NCBI GenBank assembly: GCA_022791875.1
Contig: JAAVZX010000040.1
Coordinates: forward strand, 1 to 64,000
Source of the DNA: Oscillibacter sp.
Lineage (GTDB): Bacteria > Bacillota > Clostridia > Oscillospirales > Oscillospiraceae
DNA length: 64,000 nucleotides
Direction: 5' to 3'
Of the stretch, positions 1-9,243 are shown piece by piece; within the stretch, counting starts at the first letter, position 1, and each line of letters begins with the position of its first letter. Under the pieces are notes generated by a model. The model worked only from the letters and a program-made list of their open reading frames with translations, searched no databases and was not told the origin of the DNA. The position numbers and the translations under genes are program-made.

Positions 1-120
1 CCACTGTGCTCCTTTCATTTCCCGACTCCCTTCCTGGGCGCTTTTTCCGCCCTCTTGGGAGTCTATCTTTTTTCACCTCCTCCGCCACATAATTACATTT
101 TTTCCTCGGCGTTTTCTTTC

Positions 121-1361
121 ATTTTATCACTGGCGCTGACAGTGCACACTATAAGAATATTCTGAAAAAGAATGGCGTGAAAGTCGTATCAGCTACGGAG
201 CACATAGCCGAGGGCCCGGAGGGTATTATCCTGGAATCCATGCTTGAGGGTATGGCGGAATATTACTCCGCAGAACTTGCCGAGAAGATACGCCGAGGCC
301 AGAAGGAAAACGCCCTGAAATGCCACAATAACGGCGGACCTCCCCCATTTGGGTATAAACTGATAGACCACCATTTACAGCTTGACCCGGCAACGGCCCC
401 TATTGTCCTAGAGATTTTCAAGCGGTATGCAGAGGGGGATACCGTTCGAGCAATCATTGAGGACTTGAACAGGCGGGGGATCAGGACCCGGAAGGGGAAG
501 CCCTTCAAATACTCCAGTTTCTGCGTACTTTTGAAAAACCGGAGTTATATTGGAGAGTTTCACTATAGTGACACCGTTATCCCTGGTGACGTTCCTGTCA
601 TTGTTCCGCAGGAGGTTTTTGACCGTGTACAGGCAAGGCTGGAAAAGAACAAACGCGCCCCAGCTATGGCAAAAGCCTCTGATAAATTCCTCCTAACAAC
701 GAAACTTTTCTGCGGCAAGCGCGGCAGGATGATGGCAGGCGAAAGCGGCAAAAGCCATACCGGGAGAATGCACTATTATTACAAATGCGGCAATGCCAAA
801 CGGAAGCGTGGCTGTGACAAAAAGGCTGTTAAAAAGGACTGGATCGAGAATTTTGTTGTGCAGCAAACTCTGTTTATGTTAAAAGATAACGCCTTGATTG
901 AAAGGCTTGTAAACAGGCTGCTGGAATTGCAGGGAGAAGATAGCTTTGATTTGCGGCTGCTTCAAAAACAGTCAGCGGAGGTTGAAAAAGGCATTGAAAA
1001 TATGCTGAACGCGATTCAGGCGGACATTATTACCACATCTACCAAGGAGCGGCTTGCAGCGCTGGAAGCTCAGAAAGCGCAGTTGGATGAAAGCATCCTG
1101 CGGGAACAGATAAAGCGGCCCGTTTTGACACGGGAGCAAATCGAATTTTTCCTGTGTAAATACAGGGAAACAGATATCACTGACGAGAATGAGCGGTAGC
1201 GGCTGATTGATTGCTTTGTGAATGCGGTTTTTGTCTATGAGGACAAAATTGTACTAACTTTTAACTATAAGGATGGTACAAAAACTATTTCCTTAGGTGA
1301 TGTAGAGGGTTCGGATTTGGCGGGTAACGGTCCACCATCAAAAACAGGGAAGAAGTGCTGA
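121..1361 (+). pseudogene. Large serine recombinase remnant: catalytic N-terminus missing, in-frame TAG near C-terminus
   Basis: ORF 177-1199 has the resolvase/recombinase/zinc-ribbon body (SAEYY-like AEYYSAELAEKIRRG, FGYK, CGKRGR...C..KRKRGC). Frame is open upstream (DSAHYKNILKKNG) but the Ser-containing N-terminus is absent. After ENER-TAG the frame continues RLIDCFVNAVFVYEDKIVLTFNYKDGTKTISLGDVEGSDL, the typical family C-terminus. Confidence 0.85.
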
Positions 1362-1387
1362 AAACGACAAGTTTTCGGCACTTTTTC

Positions 1388-2380
1388 TCATTCCTGTTTG
1401 GCCTCCTTTCCCCCCACATAATACCGGCATTTCCCTTCGCTTTCGCGCCGCTCCACTCTCCCCCTCCGCTCCAGATAATCCAAATGCGCCAGCGCTTCCC
1501 CCACGGCAAAGAATTTCTGCGTCAAGGGAAATTCCGCCCAGCTCCGGCTGCGGATATTCCAGCGCATTCGGCCCGCAATCTCATAAGCGGTCAGCCCCGC
1601 CTCTTCCTGCACGGCTTCACAGGCGGCTTCAATGCGGCGGCGGTGATGGGCCGTCAGCTCGTCCACACGCGCCGCCAGGCTCCCCGTTTCCTCACGGTGG
1701 GCCGGGAGCAGCAGGTTTACAGGCAGGTCCTGTACCTTTTGCAGGCTCTCCAGGTAGCTCCCCAGGGCGTCGGGAAGCGCCTCCCAGCGGCAGATGTTCG
1801 GCGTGATGTGAAAGAGGATGTGGTCCCCGGAGAAGAACCAGCGGCGCGCCTCGTCATACAGGCACATATGCCCCGGCGTGTGGCCCGGGGTCAGGATGCA
1901 GCGCAGGCCGCCGTAGGGCAGCAGGTCCCCGTCCTCCAGGTATGTATAGGAGTCCAGACGGTCCGGAGCCGCGCTGCGCGCCGGGTTGCTGTCCCACAGG
2001 GCCTCCATTTCTTCCGGGGAAAAGCCCTCCTTTACGTAGGCCGCGTAGATGCGCTTCCAGGTCCCGTCATCCTGGTGGTCTACGAGGCCCGCGCCGTCGA
2101 TCCGGCTGATGTAGGCCCGACAGCCGGGTCGGAGCAGGGCGGGGGTCAGGCCCGCGTGGTCGCTGTGGAGGTGGGTCACGAAAATGTCCATCCGGTCCCG
2201 GTCCACGCCTGTTTCCGCCAGCTCCCTCTCCATGGCACTCCGGCAGGACTCCCACCGGAAGCCTGTGTCAATGAGGAGGCTCCGCTCTCCCCGGATCAGG
2301 TAGCTGTTCAGGTTTTTCAGTGGATTCCCCTCCAATGGAATATAGAGCTTCCAGAGTCCGTTTTCAATCTGTTGGGCCAT
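1388..2380 (-). CDS. MBL-fold metallo-hydrolase
   Basis: THLHSDHAG motif plus downstream TPGHTPGH and FSGDH motifs. Confidence 0.92.
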   Translation of the reverse strand: MAQQIENGLWKLYIPLEGNPLKNLNSYLIRGERSLLIDTGFRWESCRSAMERELAETGVDRDRMDIFVTHLHSDHAGLTPALLRPGCRAYISRIDGAGLVDHQDDGTWKRIYAAYVKEGFSPEEMEALWDSNPARSAAPDRLDSYTYLEDGDLLPYGGLRCILTPGHTPGHMCLYDEARRWFFSGDHILFHITPNICRWEALPDALGSYLESLQKVQDLPVNLLLPAHREETGSLAARVDELTAHHRRRIEAACEAVQEEAGLTAYEIAGRMRWNIRSRSWAEFPLTQKFFAVGEALAHLDYLERRGRVERRESEGKCRYYVGGKEAKQE

Positions 2381-2777
2381 ATCTTTTCCTGCCTTTCCTG
2401 GCTTTGTTCCGCTTTCCCGGCAGGCGGCGCAATGGCGCTCCCTTGCAGCCGCCCCCGGCGTCCGCCTTTCATTCTATACCAGTTCCGCTCAAAAGTACAG
2501 CCCGTTTTCACCGGCGGTGACGGTTTCCCTCCCGGAGCAGACGACGCTCTTGTCCCTGGCGGCGGATATAAAAGGATGGTGTAAAAGTTCGTTAATGAGA
2601 AAATCTGACATAAATATCCACATCTGTGACATACATTTTATATTCTCTCCACGCACTTTCAACCAGAAAAAATTACCGACAGAAAAGCGGCATATTCCCT
2701 TCTTTTCGTGTCAAACTATGCTCGCGATACCCAGTGAACACCGAATGATGATTTGATTGAAAAGGAGAGATTATATT

Positions 2778-2975
2778 ATGTCCAGCAAGAACAGCAATAA
2801 GATTAACGTTCCCGAGGCCCGTGCGGCGATGGATAAGTTCAAGATGGAGGCCGCTTCTGAGGTCGGCGTCAACCTCAAGGAGGGTTACAACGGCGACCTG
2901 ACCTCCCGTGAGGCCGGTTCCGTCGGCGGCCAGATGGTCAAGAAGATGATCGAGTCCTACGAGAAGTCCCTGTAA
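2778..2975 (+). CDS. Alpha/beta-type small acid-soluble spore protein
   Basis: PEARAAMDKFKMEAASEVGVNL and LTSREAGSVGGQMVKKMIE; RBS aaaggagag upstream. Confidence 0.95.
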   Translation: MSSKNSNKINVPEARAAMDKFKMEAASEVGVNLKEGYNGDLTSREAGSVGGQMVKKMIESYEKSL

Positions 2976-2990
2976 CTTCCTTGGATCTCA

Positions 2991-3024
2991 CAGGGGAGGA
3001 CCACGACGGTCCCCCCCTTTTTCT
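2991..3024 (+). terminator. Putative rho-independent terminator after SASP gene
   Basis: ggggaggacc-acga-cggtccccccc followed by T-run. Confidence 0.6.
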
Positions 3025-3098
3025 TGTCCCATTATTCAACGCTCTATTCCCGCTGCCAGATTCCGCGGCGCACGGATGGGAGCTTTCTTATCTTGTCC

Positions 3099-3566
3099 TC
3101 AGCCGCGGTCCAGCTCCCTGCGGATCGCTTTCGCCAGAAGCGCCTGGCCCTCCGGAGTGCGCAGGGCCTCCAGGGCCGCTGTGCGCATCAGCGCCTGAAA
3201 CGACGGGCTTTTCAAAAGCGCGCCAAAGACCGCGCCGTCCTCCTGCACCGCCGCGGGGCGGCCCTTCTTCTCCGCCTGGGGGCGTGGGGTTACGGACGTC
3301 GGCGCGGGGGCCGGGGCGTCGTCGGGGACGTGGCCGCTGAGCCAGGTGTCCGTGTCGGAGGGGTCGTCGCTCTCGCCGCGCAGATATGCCAAGGTTACGT
3401 TAAAATAGCTGGCCAGCTTGCTCTGCTGGTCCTGGGTCGGCGTCTGCCGTCCTGTTTCAAATTTTTCCATGGCCGTCCGGGGGAAGCCCAGGGCGGCGGA
3501 CAGCGCGGGACGGCTGATTCCACGCTCCGTCCGAAGCGCCTCCAGACGCTGTGCCATTGTTACCAT
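3099..3566 (-). CDS. XRE-family helix-turn-helix regulator
   Basis: N-terminal LEALRTERGISRPALSAALGFPRTAMEKFETGRQTPT HTH_3. Confidence 0.85.
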   Translation of the reverse strand: MVTMAQRLEALRTERGISRPALSAALGFPRTAMEKFETGRQTPTQDQQSKLASYFNVTLAYLRGESDDPSDTDTWLSGHVPDDAPAPAPTSVTPRPQAEKKGRPAAVQEDGAVFGALLKSPSFQALMRTAALEALRTPEGQALLAKAIRRELDRG

Positions 3567-3593
3567 CGTTTTCCTCCCATTTATGGACTTTTT

Positions 3594-4172
3594 CTACCGT
3601 TTCCGGTCCGGAAGCTGGCAGATTTTCCCCGACGCGCGGGTGGCGTTCAGGTCGATCAGACGCTGGTTTCTGCTGCCGCGGAAGCGCAGGGAGATATCCT
3701 TCTCCGCCTCTACATAGCGCCCGTCCACCAGCACATCTATCAGCGCCAGAAGGGCGTCCGTCGCCTCACAGCGGGGATGTCCCGGCGCACCGGTCAGCTC
3801 TTCGAGGGTAAACCCGCTGAAAGCCCACACATTTTTATTGGGGTACAGCGCCCGGAACCGCTGCACAAAGGGCAGAAGCACCCGCTGGTTCTCCGGCTCG
3901 AAGGGCTCGCCCCCCAGCAGGCTCAACCCATTGATATAACTGGGTTCCAGCAGTTTCAGCAGCCGTTCCTCCGTCTCAGCGGTAAAGGGCTGGCCATAGT
4001 CAAAAGCCCACGTCTCCGGCTGAAAGCAATGCGGACAATGATTCGTACACCCGGACACAAACAGGCTCACCCGCACACCCTCGCCATTCGCGATATCGCA
4101 GTCTTTAATCTCCCCAAAAAACAAGCCAACCCCTCCTAATTCGCGCCTCCCAGCACCCAAAGCCGTGGACAC
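3594..4172 (-). CDS. nrdG: Anaerobic ribonucleoside-triphosphate reductase activating protein
   Basis: Radical SAM VSLFVSGCTNHCPHCFQPETWAF, adjacent to nrdD; exact start uncertain; terminates with TAG. Confidence 0.9.
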   Translation of the reverse strand: MSTALGAGRRELGGVGLFFGEIKDCDIANGEGVRVSLFVSGCTNHCPHCFQPETWAFDYGQPFTAETEERLLKLLEPSYINGLSLLGGEPFEPENQRVLLPFVQRFRALYPNKNVWAFSGFTLEELTGAPGHPRCEATDALLALIDVLVDGRYVEAEKDISLRFRGSRNQRLIDLNATRASGKICQLPDRKR

Positions 4173-4208
4173 GCACGCACCTCCGCCCCCTAGGCAGTCA
4201 CAAAAAAA

Positions 4209-4330
4209 GACTGATCTGCCAGGGTCCAGGGAGGCGCACGCCTCCCTGGTGGAGAATCCAAGGAGGCAAAGCCTCCTTGGCCGCCGGAGGCCCCCCGTCC
4301 CTCGTCCTTCGTCCCCCGCCCGCCGGAGGC
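4209..4330 (-). repeat. Modular double-hairpin intergenic repeat (class A), copy 1
   Basis: CCAGGGAGGCGCACGCCTCCCTGG and CCAAGGAGGCAAAGCCTCCTTGG hairpins, then GCCGCCGGAGGCCCCCCGTCC tail. Confidence 0.85.
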
Positions 4331-4340
4331 CGCTTGAGGC

Positions 4341-6518
4341 TTACAGGTGCAGTACCCGGTCGCGGATTTCCTGGGTGCGGCCCTGGTTCCAGAATTGGGT
4401 GCCGATGTAGCCGCAGGTGCGGCGGGCTACGTTCATTTTGTCCTGGTTCGTGTTGCCGCACTTCGGGCAGCGCCAGAGCAGCTTGCCCTGCTCATCCGCG
4501 ATCTCGATCTCGCCGTCCCAGCCGCATTCCTGGCAGTAATCACTCTTTGTATTCAGCTCCGCGTAGATGATATTGTCGTAGATGAACTTCATCACCTGGA
4601 GCACCGCCTCCAGATTGTTCTGCATGTCCGGAACCTCTACGTAACTGATGGCTCCGCCGGGGGACAGGTGCTGGAACTGGGCCTCGAATTTCAGCTTGTC
4701 GAAGGCGTTGATTTTCTCCGTTACGTGGACGTGATAACTGTTCGTAATATAGCCCTTGTCCGTGATGCCCTCAATGACGCCGAAGCGGCGCTGGAGGCAC
4801 TTCGCAAACTTGTAGGTCGTGGACTCCAGAGGCGTGCCGTAGAGGCTGAAATCTATGTTGTGCTTCGCTTTCCACTGGCGGCAGGCGTCGTTCATGTGGT
4901 TCAGAACCCGCAGGGCAAAAGGAGTCGCCGACGGGTCCGTGTGGCTCTTTCCCGTCATGTACTTCACGCACTCGTACAGACCCGCGTAGCCCAGGGAAAT
5001 CGTCGAGTAGCCGCCGTAGAGCAGCTTATCGATGGGCTCCCCCTTTTTCAGACGGGCGCAGGCGCCGTACTGCCAGAGAATCGGAGCCACGTCCGACGGC
5101 GTGCCCTTCAAACGCTCGTGGCGGCACATCAAGGCCCTGTGGCACAGCTCCAGACGTTCGTCAAAAATCTTCCAGAATTTCTCAATGTCACCCTTGGAGC
5201 TTAGGGCCACGTCCGGCAGGTTGATGGTCACCACGCCCTGGTTGAAGCGCCCGTAATACTTGGGCTGGTTCGTCTCCGGGTCCACGTAGGGGGTCAGGAA
5301 GCTGCGGCAGCCCATGCAGGTGTAGCAGTGGCCCTCCCCGTTCTTGTCCACTTTCAGCTCCAGCATCTTCTTCTCGGAGATGTAGTCCGGCACCATCCGG
5401 CGGGCCGTACACTTCGCCGCCAGGCGGGTCAGATACCAGAAGCGGGAGTCCTCGTGGATGTTGTCCTCCTCCAGGACGTAGATGAGCTTCGGGAAGGCGG
5501 GGGTGATCCACACGCCGTCCTCGTTCTTCACGCCCTCGTAGCGCTGCTCCAGGGTTTCCTCGATGATCAGTGCCAGGTCCGCCCGCTCCCGCTCGTTCTT
5601 CGCTTCGCCCAGGTACATGAACACGGTCACGAAGGGGGCTTGTCCATTGGTGGTCAGGAGAGTCAGCACCTGGTACTGGATGGTCTGGACGCCCCGGCGC
5701 ACCTCGTCCCGCAGGCGGTCCTCCACCAGGCGGCTGATCTGCTCCTCCGCCAGGTTCACGCCGATGTCCACCATCTCCTGCTCCACCGTCTTCCGGATTT
5801 TCTGACGGCTCACGTCCACGAAGGGGGCCAGGTGGGCCAGGGAGATGGACTGCCCGCCGTACTGGTTGGAGGCGACCTGGGCGATGATCTGCGTGGCAAT
5901 GTTGCAGGCCGTGGAGAAGCTGTGGGGCCGCTCGATGAGGGTCCCGGTGATGACGGTGCCGTTTTGCAGCATGTCCTCCAGGTTCACCAGGTCGCAGTTG
6001 TGCATGTGCTGGGCGAAGTAATCGGAGTCATGGAAGTGGATGATGCCCTCTTTGTGGGCGTCCACTATGTCGGGGGGCAGCAGAAGCCGCTCGCTCAAAT
6101 CGCGGGAGACCTCGCCAGCCATGTAGTCCCGCTGCGTGGAGTTGACGACGGGATTTTTGTTGGAGTTCTCCTGCTTGGCCTCCTCGTTGCAGCACTCGAT
6201 GAGGCTGAGGATTTTATCGTCGGTGGTATTGCTGCGCCGGACGAGGGATCGGGTATAGCGGTAAGTCACGTAATTCTTAGCCACCTCGAAAGCGCCATGG
6301 GCCATGATCTGGTACTCGACCATATCCTGAATATCCTCGACAGAAGGAGATCGATTCATCTTCTGACAGGACAGCTCAACGGACTCCGCGATCCGCTGAA
6401 TCTGCACCGGCGTCATCCGATTACTCTCTTCGATACTCTCGTTGGCTTTCGTAACAGCGGCCAGAATCTTAGTGATATCAAACCCCACCTCTGTACCATT
6501 CCGCTTAATAACTTTCAT
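4341..6518 (-). CDS. nrdD: Anaerobic ribonucleoside-triphosphate reductase
   Basis: N-terminal ATP-cone (VIKRNGTEVGFD), GGxS-type core, C-terminal YCQECGW...CPKCGN and RTCGYIG glycyl-radical region. Confidence 0.95.
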   Translation of the reverse strand: MKVIKRNGTEVGFDITKILAAVTKANESIEESNRMTPVQIQRIAESVELSCQKMNRSPSVEDIQDMVEYQIMAHGAFEVAKNYVTYRYTRSLVRRSNTTDDKILSLIECCNEEAKQENSNKNPVVNSTQRDYMAGEVSRDLSERLLLPPDIVDAHKEGIIHFHDSDYFAQHMHNCDLVNLEDMLQNGTVITGTLIERPHSFSTACNIATQIIAQVASNQYGGQSISLAHLAPFVDVSRQKIRKTVEQEMVDIGVNLAEEQISRLVEDRLRDEVRRGVQTIQYQVLTLLTTNGQAPFVTVFMYLGEAKNERERADLALIIEETLEQRYEGVKNEDGVWITPAFPKLIYVLEEDNIHEDSRFWYLTRLAAKCTARRMVPDYISEKKMLELKVDKNGEGHCYTCMGCRSFLTPYVDPETNQPKYYGRFNQGVVTINLPDVALSSKGDIEKFWKIFDERLELCHRALMCRHERLKGTPSDVAPILWQYGACARLKKGEPIDKLLYGGYSTISLGYAGLYECVKYMTGKSHTDPSATPFALRVLNHMNDACRQWKAKHNIDFSLYGTPLESTTYKFAKCLQRRFGVIEGITDKGYITNSYHVHVTEKINAFDKLKFEAQFQHLSPGGAISYVEVPDMQNNLEAVLQVMKFIYDNIIYAELNTKSDYCQECGWDGEIEIADEQGKLLWRCPKCGNTNQDKMNVARRTCGYIGTQFWNQGRTQEIRDRVLHL

Positions 6519-6654
6519 ATTCCCTATCCCCTTATATAGTGTATACGTCCCACAGCAATACCACATCTATGGCAACGCATCTACCATAACACACAAGATA
6601 TAGATATGCAAGTCGTATTTGCCACTATTCAAAAATTTTAACCTCACGTTTTGG

Positions 6655-6998
6655 GACGGGGAGCCTCCGGCGGGTTACTTTTTCTCGAGAGAAAAAGTAA
6701 CCAAAAAGAGCTTTAACTCGACGCGAATCCGGTGGTTGATGTGGCTTTCCGCGCGGTAATGCGGTGCGGTGCGTGTGGTCATTCCCTTGATCAAGAGAAT
6801 GACCACATATTTTTTATATAAAACAACCTGTGGGACCTTCTATGCCTATAGAAGGTCCCACCTGCACGCTCTGCGTTACCGTGTGACAGGCTTTCGCAAC
6901 CACCAGAGTATAGAGCGGTATGAAAGCTCTTTTCGCTTCCTTTTCTCTCGAGAAAAGGAAGCCGCCGGAGGCGGGAAGCCCCGCTGGCAGCCCCCCGT
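6655..6998. repeat. ~340-bp multi-hairpin element (class B), copy 1
   Basis: Outer hairpins GGTTACTTTTTCTC-GA-GAGAAAAAGTAACC and CTTCCTTTTCTC-TC-GAGAAAAGGAAG, inner hairpins TGTGGTCATTC...GAATGACCACA and GTGGGACCTTCTAT...ATAGAAGGTCCCAC; CCTCCGG box at both ends. Confidence 0.88.
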
Positions 6999-7002
6999 AA
7001 CG

Positions 7003-7932
7003 TCAGAACGTCACGACCTCCTGCGCAGGCTTCGCGCAGGGTGCGGAGGTTTCGATATACATGACGGGGCCTTTGCCCTGGTAGGCGGTGTGGTCTTCCA
7101 TGGCCATTTTGGCGGTTACTTCGATCCATTCGCGGTTGTGGTAGCTGTCCAGCTGCTTGCCCTTGGCAACCATGCCCAGGAATTGGATGTCGTTTTCGCA
7201 GCAGACCATGGCGAAGCGGCCCGGACAGTGGACGCCGGGGTAGTTCTTTGAGTGGCACATCAGCAGCTTCATGTGGACCTCTTTGCCGTCGTAGCGGTCC
7301 GGGTGGTCCATTACGTCTACATACCATACGCCAAAGTCTTCGTCCGGAATGTCAATTATTTTCTGGTTCAGGTCGAAGGGGCACTCGTCTCCTGTCAGAT
7401 AGTCCTCGCTGCTGCCGTCTTCGTTCTCCAGGTAAATGTCCGCGCGGCGGTTTACCATCCTCAGATTACGCTTTCTCAGGGCGTCCCGCAGCTCCGGGGT
7501 GCAGCGGTTGAAAACCAACATGTCCGCGTTGGTGATTTTCTCCATCATCAGCTGGCCCATGTTCTTCGCGTACACCTCAAAGGTTGACGCCTCCACAAAG
7601 GTCATGATCTGATAGAGAATCCAGTTGGCGGGGAGGACCTCCCTGTAAAGACGCTCCATGGACCACATGCCGTTGTACTCGATCAGAACCTGCTTCGGGC
7701 GGTATTTCTTCTCCAGCGCTTTCATGCGGGAGCAGGTCAAATCTTCCTCGTCCTCAATATTTTCCACCGTCACGTTGTCCAGCGCCTTCGGGTTGTACTC
7801 CTCCTCCCCCTCCTCACAGCGGAGCAGGAGGGTCCGCTCCCGGCGGGCGAAGCCGTCCTCCAGGATGCCGTTGATAAAATTGGTCTTGCCGGCGTCCAAA
7901 AAACCGGCAATCAGATATACTGGGATGTCCAT
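7003..7932 (-). CDS. G3E/CobW-like GTPase with C-terminal DUF1980/TIGR03943-like domain
   Basis: N-terminal GFLDAGKTNFI P-loop; C-terminal CPGRFAMVCCENDIQFLGMVAKGKQ...WIEVTAK. Confidence 0.75.
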   Translation of the reverse strand: MDIPVYLIAGFLDAGKTNFINGILEDGFARRERTLLLRCEEGEEEYNPKALDNVTVENIEDEEDLTCSRMKALEKKYRPKQVLIEYNGMWSMERLYREVLPANWILYQIMTFVEASTFEVYAKNMGQLMMEKITNADMLVFNRCTPELRDALRKRNLRMVNRRADIYLENEDGSSEDYLTGDECPFDLNQKIIDIPDEDFGVWYVDVMDHPDRYDGKEVHMKLLMCHSKNYPGVHCPGRFAMVCCENDIQFLGMVAKGKQLDSYHNREWIEVTAKMAMEDHTAYQGKGPVMYIETSAPCAKPAQEVVTF

Positions 7933-8005
7933 GAATACCCCTCTTCTGCGGCAAAATTGTGATATCCGTCGCGTAAAATACGTTTTGTATTCATCCTGTA
8001 GGCCC

Positions 8006-9106
8006 TTACAGACCGAAGAGCTCCTTCAAGCGGTCCTCTTTCAGGTCCGCGCCGATGACGCAGAGACGGCCGGTGTAGTCGGGGTGGCCCTGGCGGACCT
8101 CGTGCTCCTCGGGCACGTAGTCGAACTCAATCCACGCGCCGTCCTCGCCGTTCACGATACCCTTTGCCCGCAGAATCGCGCCGTATTCGCCGCTGTCCAG
8201 GGCCGCGAGAATCTTCTCGATGCCCGCCTGGGTGAAGGCTTTCGGGGTCTCTTTGCCCCAGCTGGTGAAGACCTCGTCGGCGTGGTGATGGTGGTGGTGA
8301 TGCTCGTGGCCGTGGTCGTGGTCATGGTGGTGTTCATGCTCGTGCTCGTGGTCATGGTTGTGATGATGTTCATGCTCGTGGTCATGATCATGGTCGTGGT
8401 GATGCTCGTGCTCGTGGTCATGGTCATGATGATGGTGCTCATGCTCATGCTCGGCTTCCTCGGCGGCGTGCTCGGCGCGCATTTTCTCCAAGAGCTCGTC
8501 CGCCAGGGATACCTTTTCAATGGCGGTCAGAATCGTCCTGCCGTCCAGCTGGTCCCAGGGGGTGGTGAGGATGGCGGCGTCGGGGTTCTTCTCTTGGAGC
8601 ATGGCGACCGCCGCTTCCAGCTTTTCCTGGTTCAGCTTCTGGGTCCGGGAGAGGACGATGGTTCCGGCGCTCTCGATCTGGTTGTTGTAGAACTCGCCGA
8701 AGTTCTTCATATAGACCTTCACCTTTGTTGCGTCTGCAACAGTGACGAAGCTGTTCAGCTTCATCTCCGGAGCCTCCGCGGCGGTGTTCTCCACGGCCAC
8801 GATCACGTCGGACAGCTTGCCCACGCCGGAGGGCTCGATGAGAATCCGGTCCGGGTGGAACTGGGCGGCCACGTCTTTCAGGGCCTGGTTGAAGTCGCCC
8901 ACCAGGGAGCAGCAGATGCACCCGGAGGACATTTCGGAGATCTGGATGCCGGACTCCTTCAAAAAGCCGCCGTCGATGCTGATCTCGCCGAACTCGTTCT
9001 CGATCAGGACCAGCTTTTCGCCCTGGTATGCCTCTGACAGGAGTTTTTTAATCAAAGTGGTCTTGCCAGCCCCTAAAAAGCCGGAAATAATGTCGATTTT
9101 AATCAT
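8006..9106 (-). CDS. CobW/G3E family GTPase with long His/Asp/Glu-rich metal-binding insert
   Basis: GFLGAGKTTLIKKLL, GCICCSL (CxCC), long HEHEHHHHDHDHEHE... tract between the GTPase and CobW C-terminal domains. Confidence 0.93.
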   Translation of the reverse strand: MIKIDIISGFLGAGKTTLIKKLLSEAYQGEKLVLIENEFGEISIDGGFLKESGIQISEMSSGCICCSLVGDFNQALKDVAAQFHPDRILIEPSGVGKLSDVIVAVENTAAEAPEMKLNSFVTVADATKVKVYMKNFGEFYNNQIESAGTIVLSRTQKLNQEKLEAAVAMLQEKNPDAAILTTPWDQLDGRTILTAIEKVSLADELLEKMRAEHAAEEAEHEHEHHHHDHDHEHEHHHDHDHDHEHEHHHNHDHEHEHEHHHDHDHGHEHHHHHHHADEVFTSWGKETPKAFTQAGIEKILAALDSGEYGAILRAKGIVNGEDGAWIEFDYVPEEHEVRQGHPDYTGRLCVIGADLKEDRLKELFGL

Positions 9107-9243
9107 TTTTTCAAGTCCTTTCCTCAGATCGGAGCCCCGCAATATCCACGGGCTTCCTTTTTCGTACAGGCACTATCATAGCACCATTTTTCAAAAATGC
9201 AAGTCATTCGCAAAAAGTTTACTGATATTCCCACCGCACAATT

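Noticed and set aside
1355-2584. 409-aa plus-strand ORF over the MBL hydrolase
   Set aside because: Opposite strand encodes a canonical HxHxDH MBL protein; this frame has no recognisable features.
5328-6539. 403-aa plus-strand ORF opposite nrdD
   Set aside because: Shadow of conserved nrdD coding sequence.
6530-6610. Possible NrdR boxes upstream of nrdD (ACACTATATAAGG, ACACAAGATATAG)
   Set aside because: Only partial half-site resemblance and spacing I cannot confirm by eye.
8275-8460. Repeated GTGGTCATG-type tract resembling a repeat array or CRISPR
   Set aside because: In-frame His/Asp/Glu codon repeats of a CobW protein; no spacer structure.
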